DNA of 64,000 nucleotides from Dyadobacter arcticus (GTDB lineage Bacteria; Bacteroidota; Bacteroidia; Cytophagales; Spirosomataceae), in NCBI RefSeq assembly GCF_011762185.1, contig NZ_JAASQJ010000002.1:1264141-1328140 (forward strand). The letters run 5' to 3'. The notes beneath the pieces are model-generated. The model saw only the letters and a program-made list of their open reading frames with translations, was not told the origin of the DNA and did no database searches. Position 1 is the first letter of the stretch. Each line of letters opens with the position of its first letter. A program made the translations under genes and the position numbers. Shown piece after piece: positions 55,398 to 64,000 of this stretch.

Positions 55398-57029
55398 ATG
55401 AGACAACTTTCCTTTTGTTTGTTCTTTCTTTGCCTGACCAATGCAGAGTTGGCTGCGGGACAGACTCCAAAAAGCCTGAGGAACGACATTACCATACGCC
55501 CTTTTTTTAAAATTGACTTTACCGATACGCAGACCAGGATCATTTACGATGCCTCGGACAAATCTTTTTATACCATAGCCTGGAATGGCGAATTGTTCCA
55601 TTTGATTCCGGAAGCATCCGGCAGTTATACGCTTCAAAGATTAGCCTCCGCAGACGACCACCAAATCAACTATTTACAAGGATTGGCATTGCATGAAGGC
55701 ACGATTTATCTGGTCGGCAATGTGGTGATCCAGCAAGGTGTGTCGGGTTATGGCAAGGCTGTGAAAGCCAAAATAACTTCGGGCAAAATGATTTGGACGG
55801 AAGTTTTCAAAACGGCTGAGCACGCCTCTTCGAAAACCCTTTTCGATCATGCATTCAGTGCCATTTGTTTTTCTCCGGATGGCAAGGATATGTTTATTGC
55901 AAGCGGTTCCCGGACGGATCATGGCGAAGTGAAGGATAATGAAGGCCTTTACCCGAATTTGCGAGAGATCGCATTGACGAGCACTATTTTCAAAATCCCT
56001 GCGACTACTGAGAAACTTTTGCTACCCGACGATTCTGCTGCGCTGGCACCTTACGTGTATGTCAGGGGCGTGAGGAATGCTTTCAGCCTTGCATTTGCGG
56101 CAAACGGTGATTTGTTTAGTGTTGAGAATTCGGGAGACCGTGATGATCCCGAGGAGATGAACTGGATTAGGCAGGGTGCACATTATGGTTTTCCGTGGGA
56201 AATGGGCGGAAATGATACGCCTATGCAGTTTACGGGATATAAGGCGGAAGAAGACAAGCTTATCAATCATGCCTACTCTGCCTACCAGATCGGTGCTTTT
56301 CATGATGACAAAAATTTTCCTCAAAAACCAAAAAACCTAACATTCCGCAAACCCATCCAAAACGCCGGGCCGGATGCGGATAAATACCGGGACTCGGCCA
56401 CAGGCAAAGTGATGGATGCCAGCGATAATGGAAAAACCATCAGCACATTTACCGGCCATCGTTCACCATTAGGCCTGGTGTTCGATACCAAATCAGGGTT
56501 TGGCGGGGAGTATACAGGTAAAGGTTTTGTCGTAAATTTTCAGGCTGGCTCCGAATCTTATGGACCTATGCAGGATCCAGGACAAGATTTGGTGATGCTG
56601 GACTTGAAAAAGAATGCGGCGGGCGACGATTACACGCTTAATGCGCATAGCCTTGTTACGAATTTCAAGGATCCCACGGATGCGCATATTGTCGGCAACA
56701 AATTATATGTATTGGAAGGACAAGGTCAGATCTGGGAGCTAACATTTCCGAAAGAGGTAGTCACAGCTGTTTCGCCAGCAACAAAAGGTCAATTCAAAGC
56801 TTATCCCAATCCTAGCCAGGGCAGAATGGTGATTGAAGGCCCAGTAAATCAGGAATCCGTTGAAATATCCGTGACGGATATCTTGGGAAGACAATTGATC
56901 AAAGAAACTAAAAAGGCTGTAAATGGTAAAACGGAGCTGGATGTTTCTTCCCTCGGTGGGGGTATTTACATGCTTAAAATAGAATCGCAGTCGCAACTGA
57001 TGACCACCAAATTTCTTGTCAATCCATGA
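55398..57029 (+). CDS. T9SS-sorted propeller protein
   Basis: A 543-residue secreted protein with a signal peptide (to about residue 21). The body (about 35-455) is a propeller like PQQ-dependent sugar dehydrogenases: FSAICFSPDGKDMFIASGSR, VYVRGVRNAFSLAFAANGDLFSVENSGDRDDPEEMNWIRQGAHYGFPWE and HRSPLGLVFDTKSGFGG are close to that family, though PQQ binding is not shown. Residues about 463-543 are a type IX secretion C-terminal domain (YPNPSQGRMVIEG, DILGRQLIKE, LGGGIYMLKIES). It is therefore likely exported across the outer membrane and attached to the cell surface. The stop overlaps the next ATG by 4 bases. Confidence 0.85.
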   Translation: MRQLSFCLFFLCLTNAELAAGQTPKSLRNDITIRPFFKIDFTDTQTRIIYDASDKSFYTIAWNGELFHLIPEASGSYTLQRLASADDHQINYLQGLALHEGTIYLVGNVVIQQGVSGYGKAVKAKITSGKMIWTEVFKTAEHASSKTLFDHAFSAICFSPDGKDMFIASGSRTDHGEVKDNEGLYPNLREIALTSTIFKIPATTEKLLLPDDSAALAPYVYVRGVRNAFSLAFAANGDLFSVENSGDRDDPEEMNWIRQGAHYGFPWEMGGNDTPMQFTGYKAEEDKLINHAYSAYQIGAFHDDKNFPQKPKNLTFRKPIQNAGPDADKYRDSATGKVMDASDNGKTISTFTGHRSPLGLVFDTKSGFGGEYTGKGFVVNFQAGSESYGPMQDPGQDLVMLDLKKNAAGDDYTLNAHSLVTNFKDPTDAHIVGNKLYVLEGQGQIWELTFPKEVVTAVSPATKGQFKAYPNPSQGRMVIEGPVNQESVEISVTDILGRQLIKETKKAVNGKTELDVSSLGGGIYMLKIESQSQLMTTKFLVNP

Positions 57030-58354
57030 GGCCATTTGTCATTTCACTGACCTTTCTAATTCTTTTGGCGTGTCTTTCGTGCAGCGACAAACCCGATCCT
57101 ATTAACATTCCTGACCCTGATCCTCTAACCGAATTAACGGGGTTTGCACCGCTGACGGGTGGAAAAGGAACATTAATTACTATTCAAGGAAAGAACTTTG
57201 GCACTTCTTCTAATGATATCTCTTTAAAAATAAACGGTCTGCCTGCAACTATAAAATCTGTAAAGGATACGGAGATTACCGCCGTGGTTCCGGACAAATG
57301 CGGATTAGGTGCATTGACATTATCGGTAAAGGGAAAGGATTTTACTTCATCGGAAAAATTCAGATACATCTACAAAGCAACGACCAGCAGCTTCACAGGG
57401 GGTAGAAAGGGATACGCAGATGGCCCAGCAGATTCTGTAAAATTTGAAGGCCCATATAAAATCGTTTTTGACGGAAAACAAACCTTTTACCTCACCGACC
57501 AGGGCAATTGCATGGTCAGGAAGATAGAACAGAACGGTACTGCATCAACCATTGTCGGCGCGCCACACGCCGGTTTCAAAGATGGAAAAGGCGACCAGGC
57601 ACTTATGAAATTCCCGATCGGAATTGAATTGGCTGCTGATGGAACCATATATGTAGCTGATCATCAGAACAATGCAATACGAAAATTAGCGACGGATGGC
57701 ACATTGACCACATTAACAGGTGACCCTGACCGGGAAGGTCTTTTGGATGGAGATTTAAAAACCGCAAGATTTAAAAGGCCTTACGGCGTATTATTGGATA
57801 AAGGTGGTATCCTATGGATCTGTGATACGGAAAACGCGGTCATCCGGAAAATATCTTCAGACGGCCAGGTTACCACTTTCGCGGGGAGTACGCCTGGGTA
57901 TGCCGATGGAAAACTGCGGGAAGCAAAATTCTATTTTCCCGCTCACATGACATTTGATGAAGCCGGGAACATTTACATTGCAGATAAACATAATCACTGC
58001 ATCCGTAAAATAAGTGCCAATGGCATTGTGAGCACATTTGCGGGTAAACCGGAACAAAACGGCTTTAAAGATGGTACTTCAAAAGACGCAATGTTTAATC
58101 AGCCCAGCAATGTTCAGATTGATAAGGTGGGGAATTTATATGTCACAGATTTATACAATCATTGCATCAGACTGATTTATCCCGACGGAATGGTAACCAC
58201 ACTAGCCGGTCAGCCAGGAACCTTTGGTTACGCCGAAGGAACCGGCCCGGAAGCCAAATTCTACCATCCGCAAGGCAGCACTTTTGACAATGACGGCCAT
58301 CTGTTTGTGACTGATTCTTTTAACAATCGCGTTAGAAAACTAATTATTGAGTGA
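57026..58354 (+). CDS. NHL-repeat lipoprotein with IPT/TIG domain
   Basis: A 442-residue lipoprotein (MRPFVISLTFLILLACLSCS, Cys about 19) with an Asp/Pro linker. Residues about 40-118 are one immunoglobulin-like IPT/TIG domain (GFAPLTGGKGTLITIQGKNFGTS). From about 120 to 440 there are five or six NHL-type propeller blades with the pattern GYADG...F...P..I...G..Y..D..N..IRKI. No enzyme motif is visible, so a sugar- or protein-binding role is likely. ATGA overlap with the preceding gene (57026-57029) shows translational coupling to the T9SS propeller protein, and the two may act as one surface unit. Confidence 0.85.
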   Translation: MRPFVISLTFLILLACLSCSDKPDPINIPDPDPLTELTGFAPLTGGKGTLITIQGKNFGTSSNDISLKINGLPATIKSVKDTEITAVVPDKCGLGALTLSVKGKDFTSSEKFRYIYKATTSSFTGGRKGYADGPADSVKFEGPYKIVFDGKQTFYLTDQGNCMVRKIEQNGTASTIVGAPHAGFKDGKGDQALMKFPIGIELAADGTIYVADHQNNAIRKLATDGTLTTLTGDPDREGLLDGDLKTARFKRPYGVLLDKGGILWICDTENAVIRKISSDGQVTTFAGSTPGYADGKLREAKFYFPAHMTFDEAGNIYIADKHNHCIRKISANGIVSTFAGKPEQNGFKDGTSKDAMFNQPSNVQIDKVGNLYVTDLYNHCIRLIYPDGMVTTLAGQPGTFGYAEGTGPEAKFYHPQGSTFDNDGHLFVTDSFNNRVRKLIIE

Positions 58355-58368
58355 TAAAATAGCGCTCT

Positions 58369-59166
58369 ATGCTACTTTCAGAAATTTGGATATATCCTAT
58401 AAAGTCGCTTGGCGGGATTAGGCTTAACGAAGCTTTAACCGAGGAAAAAGGTTTGCAATACGACCGCCGGTGGTTGATTATAGACGAAAACGATCGGTTC
58501 GTGACCCAGCGATTTTTCACTAAAATGGCATTGATCGATGTGGCTTTGCTGGAAGATAGTCTGAAAATCTCAAACCGCCTGGAACCAGGAAACGAAGTTC
58601 TGGTGCCATTTGAGCCCATCACAACAAAACCAGTTATGGTCACCATTTGGAACGATGCAGTTGAGGCAGTTACGGTCAGCGATGAGGTGGATCGATGGTT
58701 AAGCAGGGAACTCGGCCAGGACTTGCGCCTGGTGATGATGCCGCAAACATCCATCCGTTTGGTGGATACAAAATACGCCAAGAATGATGAATTCGTGAGT
58801 TTCGCAGACGGATATCCTTATCTGATTATTTCCCAGGCATCATTGGACAACCTGAATTCCCGCCTGGCAGAACCCATTACCATGACCCGTTTTCGCCCGA
58901 ATTTTGTGATCACGGGCACAATGCCTTTTGAAGAAGATCAATGGAAAAAAATCACTATCGGGGACTTGCACTTTGAAATCCTAAAACCCTGCGCCCGCTG
59001 CGTTTTGACAACAATTAATCCTGAAACTGCTGAAAAGGGTGTGGAACCACTAAAAACCCTAGCAACCTTCCGGAAGGTAAATAACAAAATACTCTTCGGC
59101 CAAAACGTTGTTGCAAGGGATTTCGGGGTAGTGAAAGAAGGTGATTTGCTTAAAGTTTTGGATTAA
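58369..59166 (+). CDS. MOSC-domain protein
   Basis: A 265-residue protein with MOSC_N and MOSC domains, as in mARC/YcbX-type molybdenum-cofactor enzymes. N terminus LSEIWIYPIKSLGGIRLNEAL is the beta-barrel start. The C-terminal KPCARCVLTTINPETAEKG block contains the cysteine that binds the cofactor sulfur, and FGQNVVARDFGVVKEGD follows. Likely a Moco-binding reductase of N-hydroxylated compounds, if the cofactor is present. It lies 14 bases after the NHL lipoprotein gene and shares its final TTAA with the lpxA stop. Confidence 0.88.
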   Translation: MLLSEIWIYPIKSLGGIRLNEALTEEKGLQYDRRWLIIDENDRFVTQRFFTKMALIDVALLEDSLKISNRLEPGNEVLVPFEPITTKPVMVTIWNDAVEAVTVSDEVDRWLSRELGQDLRLVMMPQTSIRLVDTKYAKNDEFVSFADGYPYLIISQASLDNLNSRLAEPITMTRFRPNFVITGTMPFEEDQWKKITIGDLHFEILKPCARCVLTTINPETAEKGVEPLKTLATFRKVNNKILFGQNVVARDFGVVKEGDLLKVLD

Positions 59167-59975
59167 GTCTGCGCCTCTGATTCCGTGGTTCCGCTGGTTT
59201 GGAATGGGCTTTTCATGATTCCTCTTTCCGAATTGCGGATAAAGTTGATTACCTCATCTCTTTCATTGGAAGGTGGCAATTCCAATTCTATTTTCTGTAA
59301 TGCCTCAGCGTTATTAAGCCCGCGCATATAGATATAACGGTAAATATTCTGAATTTCTACAATTTTCTCATTGCTGTAACCCCTGCGCCTTAAACCTACC
59401 GAATTGATCCCGACATAGGAAATCGGTTCGCGGGCAGCTTTGGTAAAAGGAGGAACGTCTTTCCGGATCAATGTTGCCCCGGAAACAAACGCGTGAGGCC
59501 CGATCTTGACAAATTGGTGTACCGCACTCAATGCACTGATAATAGCCCAATCGCCCACATGGACATGACCGGCCATTTGCACGTTATTCCCGATGATGCA
59601 GCTGTTTCCTACGCGACAATCGTGCGCTACGTGGGCATAGGCCATTATCAGACAATCCGAACCGATGACAGTTTTCCAATGCTCTTCCGTGCCTCTGCTG
59701 ATCGTCGCATACTCCCTGATCGTGGTATTATCGCCAATGATGGTTAGCGTATACTCATTATTGTATTTTAAATCCTGTGGGGTGGACGAAATGACTGCGC
59801 CTGGAAAAATCCGACAGTTTTTTCCGATCCTTGCGCCGGAATTAATCACTGCATGCGATCCTATCCAGGTACCCTCGCCAATTTCAACATCGGAATGTAT
59901 CATTGCGAATGGTTCAATTTCTACATTCGGAGCGATCTTAGCGCTTGAATGAACGTAAGCTAACGATTGAGTCAT
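59163..59975 (-). CDS. lpxA: UDP-N-acetylglucosamine acyltransferase
   Basis: First step of lipid A synthesis, adding 3-hydroxyacyl to UDP-GlcNAc from acyl-ACP. The 270 residues are mainly left-handed beta-helix hexapeptide repeats (VEIGEGTWIGSHAVINSGARIG). The catalytic histidine block AYAHVAHDCRVGN and the IIGNNVQMAGHVHVGDWAIISA stretch are intact, with the helical C terminus after 190. It overlaps lpxC-fabZ by 4 bases (ATGA) and shares a TTAA with the MOSC stop. Confidence 0.95.
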   Translation of the reverse strand: MTQSLAYVHSSAKIAPNVEIEPFAMIHSDVEIGEGTWIGSHAVINSGARIGKNCRIFPGAVISSTPQDLKYNNEYTLTIIGDNTTIREYATISRGTEEHWKTVIGSDCLIMAYAHVAHDCRVGNSCIIGNNVQMAGHVHVGDWAIISALSAVHQFVKIGPHAFVSGATLIRKDVPPFTKAAREPISYVGINSVGLRRRGYSNEKIVEIQNIYRYIYMRGLNNAEALQKIELELPPSNERDEVINFIRNSERGIMKSPFQTSGTTESEAQT

Positions 59976-61363
59976 TTTTTCTTTACGAGGCTTGCTATCA
60001 TATCCGCTTCACACACGAGTTGACCGGCAACATACCCCCGGCCGCTCATTTTTACAATTCCTCTTTTCATTGGAGATGTAAATTCACATTTAAAAATCAC
60101 CGTGTCCCCTGGGAAAACATTCCTCCTGAAACGGCAGGCATCGATACCAATCAGATATGGCCAGTAATTATCGGGATCAGGAACGCTGGTCAATACCAGG
60201 ATACCGCCTGTTTGTGCCATCGCTTCCAGTTGCAAAACGCCCGGCATAACAGGGTTACCAGGAAAATGCCCAAGGAAAAACTGCTCGTTAATGGTTACGT
60301 TTTTCACTCCTACCACACTGTTTTCGTCCAATGCAATGATCTTATCAATCATCTGGAAAGGATAACGGTGCGCAAGCAATTGACCAATCTGATTAATATC
60401 AAAAACTGGTGCTTTATTGGGATCGTATTGTGGGATATCGCCTTTTCCTGACTTGATCAGCTTTTTGATTTTCTTAGCCAAAGCCACATTTGCGGCGTGT
60501 CCGGGCCTTGCTGCAAGGATTTGTGCTTTGATGGGACGTCCGATCAGGGCGAGGTCACCAACAAGGTCCAGCAATTTGTGCCTTGCCATCTCATTGGGAT
60601 AATGCAGATCTACATTATTCAATATCCCTTTAGATTTGTTGACACTTACTTTCGGTTTATTCAAAAGCTGGGAAAGATGATCCAGTTCTCCATCCTGAAC
60701 TTCTCTGTCCACAATCACAATGGCATTGGTAAGGTCTCCACCTTTGATGAGGTTTTGTCCGTATAATGCTTCCAGCTCGTGGAGGAAAACGAATGTCCGG
60801 CAGCGCGCGATATCGTCTTTAAATAAGGTTATATCATTAAGGGAAGCATGCTGGCTGCTAATCACGGTGGAATTATAATCCACCATTACCGTCATCCTGT
60901 AATCGGAAAGTGGAAGGGCTACCAGTTCGGTATCCTTTTCTTTATTGATATAATGTACGTATTCCGGAACTTCGAAATAGTTACGATAGGCATTTTGTTC
61001 TTCTATTCCTGCATCCAGAAGGGCATCCACGAAATTGATAGAGCTGCCATCCATGATTGGGGGTTCAGGACCATCAAGTTGGATCAGCACATTGTCAATC
61101 TGCAATCCTACAAGGGCAGCCAGCGTGTGTTCAACTGTGTGCACTCTGGCGCCGTTCTGTTCAATAGTTGTACCGCGGGAAAGATCTACTACATTATCAA
61201 CATCAGCATCTACGATAGGTTGGCCTGGTAAATCGATTCGTTGAAATTTGTATCCGTGATTGGCCGCAGCAGGAACAAAAGTCATTGTTGCAATTACTCC
61301 TGTATGTAAACCAACTCCCGTTACGGATACTGACTTGGAAATGGTTTGTTGTTTTTCGTTCAT
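59972..61363 (-). CDS. LpxC-FabZ fusion: deacetylase and 3-hydroxyacyl-ACP dehydratase
   Basis: Bifunctional 463-residue protein typical of Bacteroidota. The LpxC half (about 1-310) deacetylates UDP-3-O-acyl-GlcNAc with zinc ligands in VHTVEHTLAAL, and has DGPEPPIMDGSS and LHYPNEMARHKLLDLVGDLAL. The FabZ half (about 320-463) dehydrates 3-hydroxyacyl-ACP and has HRYPFQMIDKI with catalytic His and GHFPGNPVMPGVLQLEAMAQ. It links lipid A to fatty-acid supply in one chain. It overlaps lpxA by 4 bases and starts 48 bases after lpxD. Confidence 0.95.
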   Translation of the reverse strand: MNEKQQTISKSVSVTGVGLHTGVIATMTFVPAAANHGYKFQRIDLPGQPIVDADVDNVVDLSRGTTIEQNGARVHTVEHTLAALVGLQIDNVLIQLDGPEPPIMDGSSINFVDALLDAGIEEQNAYRNYFEVPEYVHYINKEKDTELVALPLSDYRMTVMVDYNSTVISSQHASLNDITLFKDDIARCRTFVFLHELEALYGQNLIKGGDLTNAIVIVDREVQDGELDHLSQLLNKPKVSVNKSKGILNNVDLHYPNEMARHKLLDLVGDLALIGRPIKAQILAARPGHAANVALAKKIKKLIKSGKGDIPQYDPNKAPVFDINQIGQLLAHRYPFQMIDKIIALDENSVVGVKNVTINEQFFLGHFPGNPVMPGVLQLEAMAQTGGILVLTSVPDPDNYWPYLIGIDACRFRRNVFPGDTVIFKCEFTSPMKRGIVKMSGRGYVAGQLVCEADMIASLVKKK

Positions 61364-61411
61364 TATAAAATCCTTTTCTAGGTAAAGGCGCGTTGGGTGC
61401 TGTCGGTCTTA

Positions 61412-62452
61412 TTACTGAAAGTCAGAGGTTTCCTGCTTACTTTCGAGATCTTTCAGCCTGTCTTCCATTTCTGGAAGCCTTCTTGTGAGGGCCATGGATC
61501 GCAAATGTTCGTTAAGGTCTCTTGCCGGCGAGCCTGATAGGGAAAGGCCTTCTTTTTTAATGGATTTCCCCAATCCGCTTTGTGCCCCGATCTTCGTATT
61601 GTTTGCAACGGTGATATGCCCTGTAATTCCAACCTGGCCCGCAATAATGCATTGCTCGCCAATGGTAGTTGACCCTGAGATACCCGACTGTGCCGCAATA
61701 ACGGTATTTTTTCCAATCTCTACATTATGTGCTATTTGTACAAGATTGTCAATTTTAACACCTTGCCGGATAATGGTTGAGCCCATTGTAGCGCAGTCGA
61801 TGGAGGAATTGGATCCAATGCTTACATCGTCTTCAATAATCACATTACCAAGCTGCGGGATGGTTTTGTAAGTGCCGTCAGACTGAGGGGCAAACCCAAA
61901 TCCGTCACTTCCTATGACAGTATTTGCAAAAATGGAGCAATTCTTACCTATGACCGTGTTGTCATAAATTCTGGCGCCGGGATGAATAATGGAATAATCG
62001 CCAATTGTCACATTGTCGCCGATGTAAACGTGCGGATATACTTTTACATCGTCTCCGATCAGGCAGTTTTTACCTATATAAGAAAAGGCACCGCGGTAGC
62101 AATCCTCTCCGATCTGACTATTTTCACCTATAAAACTGGGCTGCTCAATGCCAGATTTATTATTAGACATGCGTTTTTGGTATTCCTCCAATAAGATAGT
62201 GAAAGCAGTGTAGGCGTTGTCAACGTAGATGAGGGTAGCAGATATTTCCTTTTTTGGAGCAAAATCCCTGCTAACAATTACCGCAGAAGATTGTGTTGAG
62301 TAGATAAAGGGCTCGTATTTACTATTGGCCAAAAAAGATATACAACCCGGTCGCCCTTCTTCAATTTTAGCAGCCGAATTAATTGTTATTTTGTCATCTC
62401 CAACAATGGTTCCATCAAGCATTTGAGCAATCTCGCTGACAGTAAATTTCAT
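61412..62452 (-). CDS. lpxD: UDP-3-O-acylglucosamine N-acyltransferase
   Basis: Adds the second 3-hydroxyacyl chain in lipid A synthesis. The 346 residues have an N-terminal uridine-binding domain ([30 protein letters not shown]) and a long hexapeptide-repeat beta-helix, with catalytic His in [15 protein letters not shown], then [23 protein letters not shown] and a C-terminal helix. It is the second gene of the lpx operon, 70 bases downstream of the HD gene. Confidence 0.95.
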   Translation of the reverse strand: MKFTVSEIAQMLDGTIVGDDKITINSAAKIEEGRPGCISFLANSKYEPFIYSTQSSAVIVSRDFAPKKEISATLIYVDNAYTAFTILLEEYQKRMSNNKSGIEQPSFIGENSQIGEDCYRGAFSYIGKNCLIGDDVKVYPHVYIGDNVTIGDYSIIHPGARIYDNTVIGKNCSIFANTVIGSDGFGFAPQSDGTYKTIPQLGNVIIEDDVSIGSNSSIDCATMGSTIIRQGVKIDNLVQIAHNVEIGKNTVIAAQSGISGSTTIGEQCIIAGQVGITGHITVANNTKIGAQSGLGKSIKKEGLSLSGSPARDLNEHLRSMALTRRLPEMEDRLKDLESKQETSDFQ

Positions 62453-62522
62453 ATTTTTTGGCTAATGTATTTCGGGAATGTTGTGTAATTTCTTTAAACT
62501 TCCTTTCTTGATAAGGTGCTGA

Positions 62523-63755
62523 CTAACCACGCAAAGATACATTTTTAGCCCAACATACATAGTACTTGCGCACAATCTTAGTCAGTGCCTCGATGGTCGG
62601 AATGTCGGAAGCATCAGCAATATCTACCAGGTTTCCATTCTTCATTTTGACCCGGATAGGATCCTGTTCTTTCGCATAAGCCCAGTTAATTGTCTCCCCT
62701 GTCACAAGGAAATATGTCAAATGCTCCTCTGTAAGCCCGGAAGCAATCAAGCGTTCACGGAATGGATTGAGTATATCCTCGCCCGGAGGATTATTATAAA
62801 ACACTATTTTAAACAAGTTCCTATCGAGCAGCATGGTGCATAAACTGGCAAGAACCGGATCACTGTGCGACGCCCAACCCTTCACAGAAGCCCATACGTC
62901 GTTATCGTCCAAAGCGTTGAAAGATTGGAGTAAGTCCGGCTGATTATCAAAGTCGGTTAACGTGAATTTCGTGTGAAGAAAAAGGGTAAAAGCGGGCGTA
63001 GCAAATAGTTCGTGCCCACTCAATGTTAGTTCTCTGGCACGATGAAGGATTTGGGTCAGCATAGCCTGGGCACAAAGCAAGGTCTTATGCAGGTACACCT
63101 GCCAATACATCAGCCTGCGCGCGTGCAGGAAATTTTCAATACTCAGCAGTCCCTTTTCTTCCACAACCAATTGATCATTACTTATATCCAGCATTTTGAT
63201 AAGCCGATCCGCGCCAATTGAACCTTCGATAACCCCTGTATAAAAACTGTCCCGGTTTAGATAATCCATCCGGTCCATATCAAGCTGGCTGGAAATCATC
63301 TGGTGAAAGAATCTTCGTGGATAAGTGCCTTCGAACATTTGGATGGCCATATCCAGCCGTCCATTCAATTGTCGGTTGAGATCCTTCATCATCACGAGGG
63401 TGATCGCCTCATGTTCGACACCTGGCATGACCACGCTTTCAAGCACATGTGAAAACGGGCCGTGGCCCAAGTCGTGTAAAAGAATTGCTGCCTGGGCTGC
63501 TTCAAATTCGGTTTCGCAGATGAGGTGCCCTTTTTCCTGTAAAACTTTCAGTGCCAATCCCATCAAATGCATGGCACCCAAAGCGTGATGGAAACGGGTA
63601 TGCAGTGCGCCTGGATAAACAACATCCGCCAAACCAAGCTGCTTGATCCTCCTTAAACGCTGGAAATAAGGGTGATCAACAAGATCATAAAGTAAGTCAG
63701 AAGATATCGAGATAAATCCGTAGACGGGATCGTTGATTATTTTCCTTTTATTCAA
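62523..63755 (-). CDS. HD-domain phosphohydrolase
   Basis: A 410-residue cytoplasmic HD protein of the dGTPase-like class. The HD motif is intact: FHHALGAMHL with His56-57, and LLHDLGHGPFSH with His94-Asp95. The substrate is unknown, possibly a nucleotide. The frame extends to a TTG at 63791, but the TTG at 63755 (MNKRKIINDPVYGFI) is chosen because homologues begin with this block; neither is an ATG. It heads the lpx operon, an order found across Bacteroidota. Confidence 0.88.
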   Translation of the reverse strand: MNKRKIINDPVYGFISISSDLLYDLVDHPYFQRLRRIKQLGLADVVYPGALHTRFHHALGAMHLMGLALKVLQEKGHLICETEFEAAQAAILLHDLGHGPFSHVLESVVMPGVEHEAITLVMMKDLNRQLNGRLDMAIQMFEGTYPRRFFHQMISSQLDMDRMDYLNRDSFYTGVIEGSIGADRLIKMLDISNDQLVVEEKGLLSIENFLHARRLMYWQVYLHKTLLCAQAMLTQILHRARELTLSGHELFATPAFTLFLHTKFTLTDFDNQPDLLQSFNALDDNDVWASVKGWASHSDPVLASLCTMLLDRNLFKIVFYNNPPGEDILNPFRERLIASGLTEEHLTYFLVTGETINWAYAKEQDPIRVKMKNGNLVDIADASDIPTIEALTKIVRKYYVCWAKNVSLRG

Positions 63756-63822
63756 AGCGCATTTTTTTGGTAAAAGTAATAAAACTAGCAACGGACAAAA
63801 GAAGTTATTCTTATTGCAATGG

Positions 63823-63853
63823 TTTGGAGATTTCGTCTGATTGACTAATTTTG
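63823..63853 (+). promoter_or_regulatory. promoter of the tRNA gene
   Basis: TTTG (63823-63826), 19 bases, then TAATTTTG (63846-63853): a full match to the Bacteroidota consensus, about 24 bases before the tRNA. Confidence 0.72.
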
Positions 63854-63854
63854 C

Positions 63855-63875
63855 ACTCCAAACTACGTTTGGAGT
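63855..63875 (+). other. hairpin in the tRNA leader
   Basis: Perfect 8-base-pair inverted repeat ACTCCAAA/TTTGGAGT with a CTACG loop, ending one base before the tRNA 5' end. It lies in the predicted leader of the precursor tRNA and has no T run, so it is not a terminator. Confidence 0.65.
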
Positions 63876-63876
63876 C

Positions 63877-63950
63877 GGGCCTATAGCTCATTCGGTTAGA
63901 GCAACTGACTCATAATCAGTAGGTGCCTGGTTCGATTCCAGGTGGGCCCA
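63877..63950 (+). tRNA. tRNA with CAU anticodon (Met or Ile2)
   Basis: 74-base cloverleaf without encoded CCA. The acceptor stem GGGCCTA pairs with TGGGCCC (one G-T). The D-arm is GCTC...GAGC, the anticodon stem ACTGA/TCAGT, the loop CTCATAA with anticodon CAT at 63911-63913, the T-arm CCTGG/CCAGG with TTCGATT, and the discriminator A. Elongator Met and lysidine-modified Ile2 both carry CAU and this loop; I cannot tell which it is. It has its own promoter and terminator. Confidence 0.93.
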
Positions 63951-63960
63951 CTTGGAAATC

Positions 63961-63996
63961 AAGGACTTAGCTTCAAAAGCTAAGTCCTTTTTCTTT
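63961..63996 (+). terminator. terminator of the tRNA gene
   Basis: A 12-base-pair stem AAGGACTTAGCT/AGCTAAGTCCTT with a TCAAA loop, followed by TTTCTTTT, 10 bases after the tRNA. Confidence 0.9.
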
Positions 63997-64000
63997 TGGT

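Noticed and set aside
1..64000. CRISPR array, insertion sequence, prophage or integrated element
   Set aside because: No regularly spaced repeats, transposase, integrase or phage genes were seen in the reading; the Xre-RES pair and Uma2 gene are the only accessory-type genes.

Overview
The window is a piece of a chromosome from a Bacteroidota bacterium, most likely a Cytophagales member close to Dyadobacter or Spirosoma; the phylum is well supported and the genus is inference. Support for the phylum: a fused LpxC-FabZ gene, a secreted protein with a C-terminal type IX secretion sorting domain, a DUF4494 protein, a CarboxypepD_reg-like envelope protein, and several promoters of the Bacteroidota form TTTG - about 20 bases - TAnnTTTG. 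Genes are densely packed on both strands. No gene-free stretch exceeds about 215 bases. The longest are 39447-39659, 48568-48778 and 5505-5713; apart from a terminator in the last they show only weak promoter-like sequence. No insertion sequence, prophage, CRISPR array or rRNA is visible.

Left third (1-24.8 kb): rfbC (dTDP-rhamnose), a pyrF-lysA pair, clpB, a DJ-1/PfpI-like protein, a tandem ABC ATPase of the ModF/PhrA type, a PhoX/DUF839-like lipoprotein, and an acyl-CoA carboxylase carboxyltransferase. Then come a Tat-exported Gfo/Idh/MocA oxidoreductase beside a 1146-residue secreted protein made of HEAT repeats and two DUF1080 domains, an Xre-RES toxin-antitoxin pair, an SMP-30-like protein and a glycine-rich RRM protein. 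A minus-strand run follows: a nucleoside-type MFS permease, mutS, an RluE-type pseudouridine synthase, a Uma2 nuclease-fold protein and exonuclease III. A decayed DUF486-like gene end sits between the RRM gene and the permease.

Middle (24.8-42.3 kb): a GT-C-like membrane protein with an LEA14-like lipoprotein, a single-gene DUF4494 unit, an unknown secreted protein, an OmpA-family protein, an LpxH-like phosphoesterase, and a CPBP protease-DUF2007-cdsA operon. These are followed by a dusB-BCCP-pyrH-frr run, ugd with UDP-xylose synthase (nucleotide-sugar supply), an acyl-CoA dehydrogenase, and an SPFH-NfeD membrane pair.

Right third (42.3-64 kb): two tandem PafA-type phosphatases, an M16 peptidase, a small lipoprotein, a thioesterase, a 1531-residue TamB protein and tsaD. 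Then a T9SS-sorted propeller protein is translationally coupled to an NHL-repeat lipoprotein, followed by a MOSC protein. The lipid A operon (HD phosphohydrolase, lpxD, lpxC-fabZ, lpxA) is next, and a CAU-anticodon tRNA with its own promoter ends the window. Together lpxA, lpxC-fabZ, lpxD, lpxH, tamB, cdsA and the OmpA protein give a strong outer-membrane assembly theme.

Most genes are ordinary core functions. The items best worth a second look are the HEAT/DUF1080 giant and its oxidoreductase partner, the T9SS propeller/NHL lipoprotein pair, the Xre-RES pair with a promoter touching its start codon, the half-degenerate ABC ATPase, and the DUF486 remnant.
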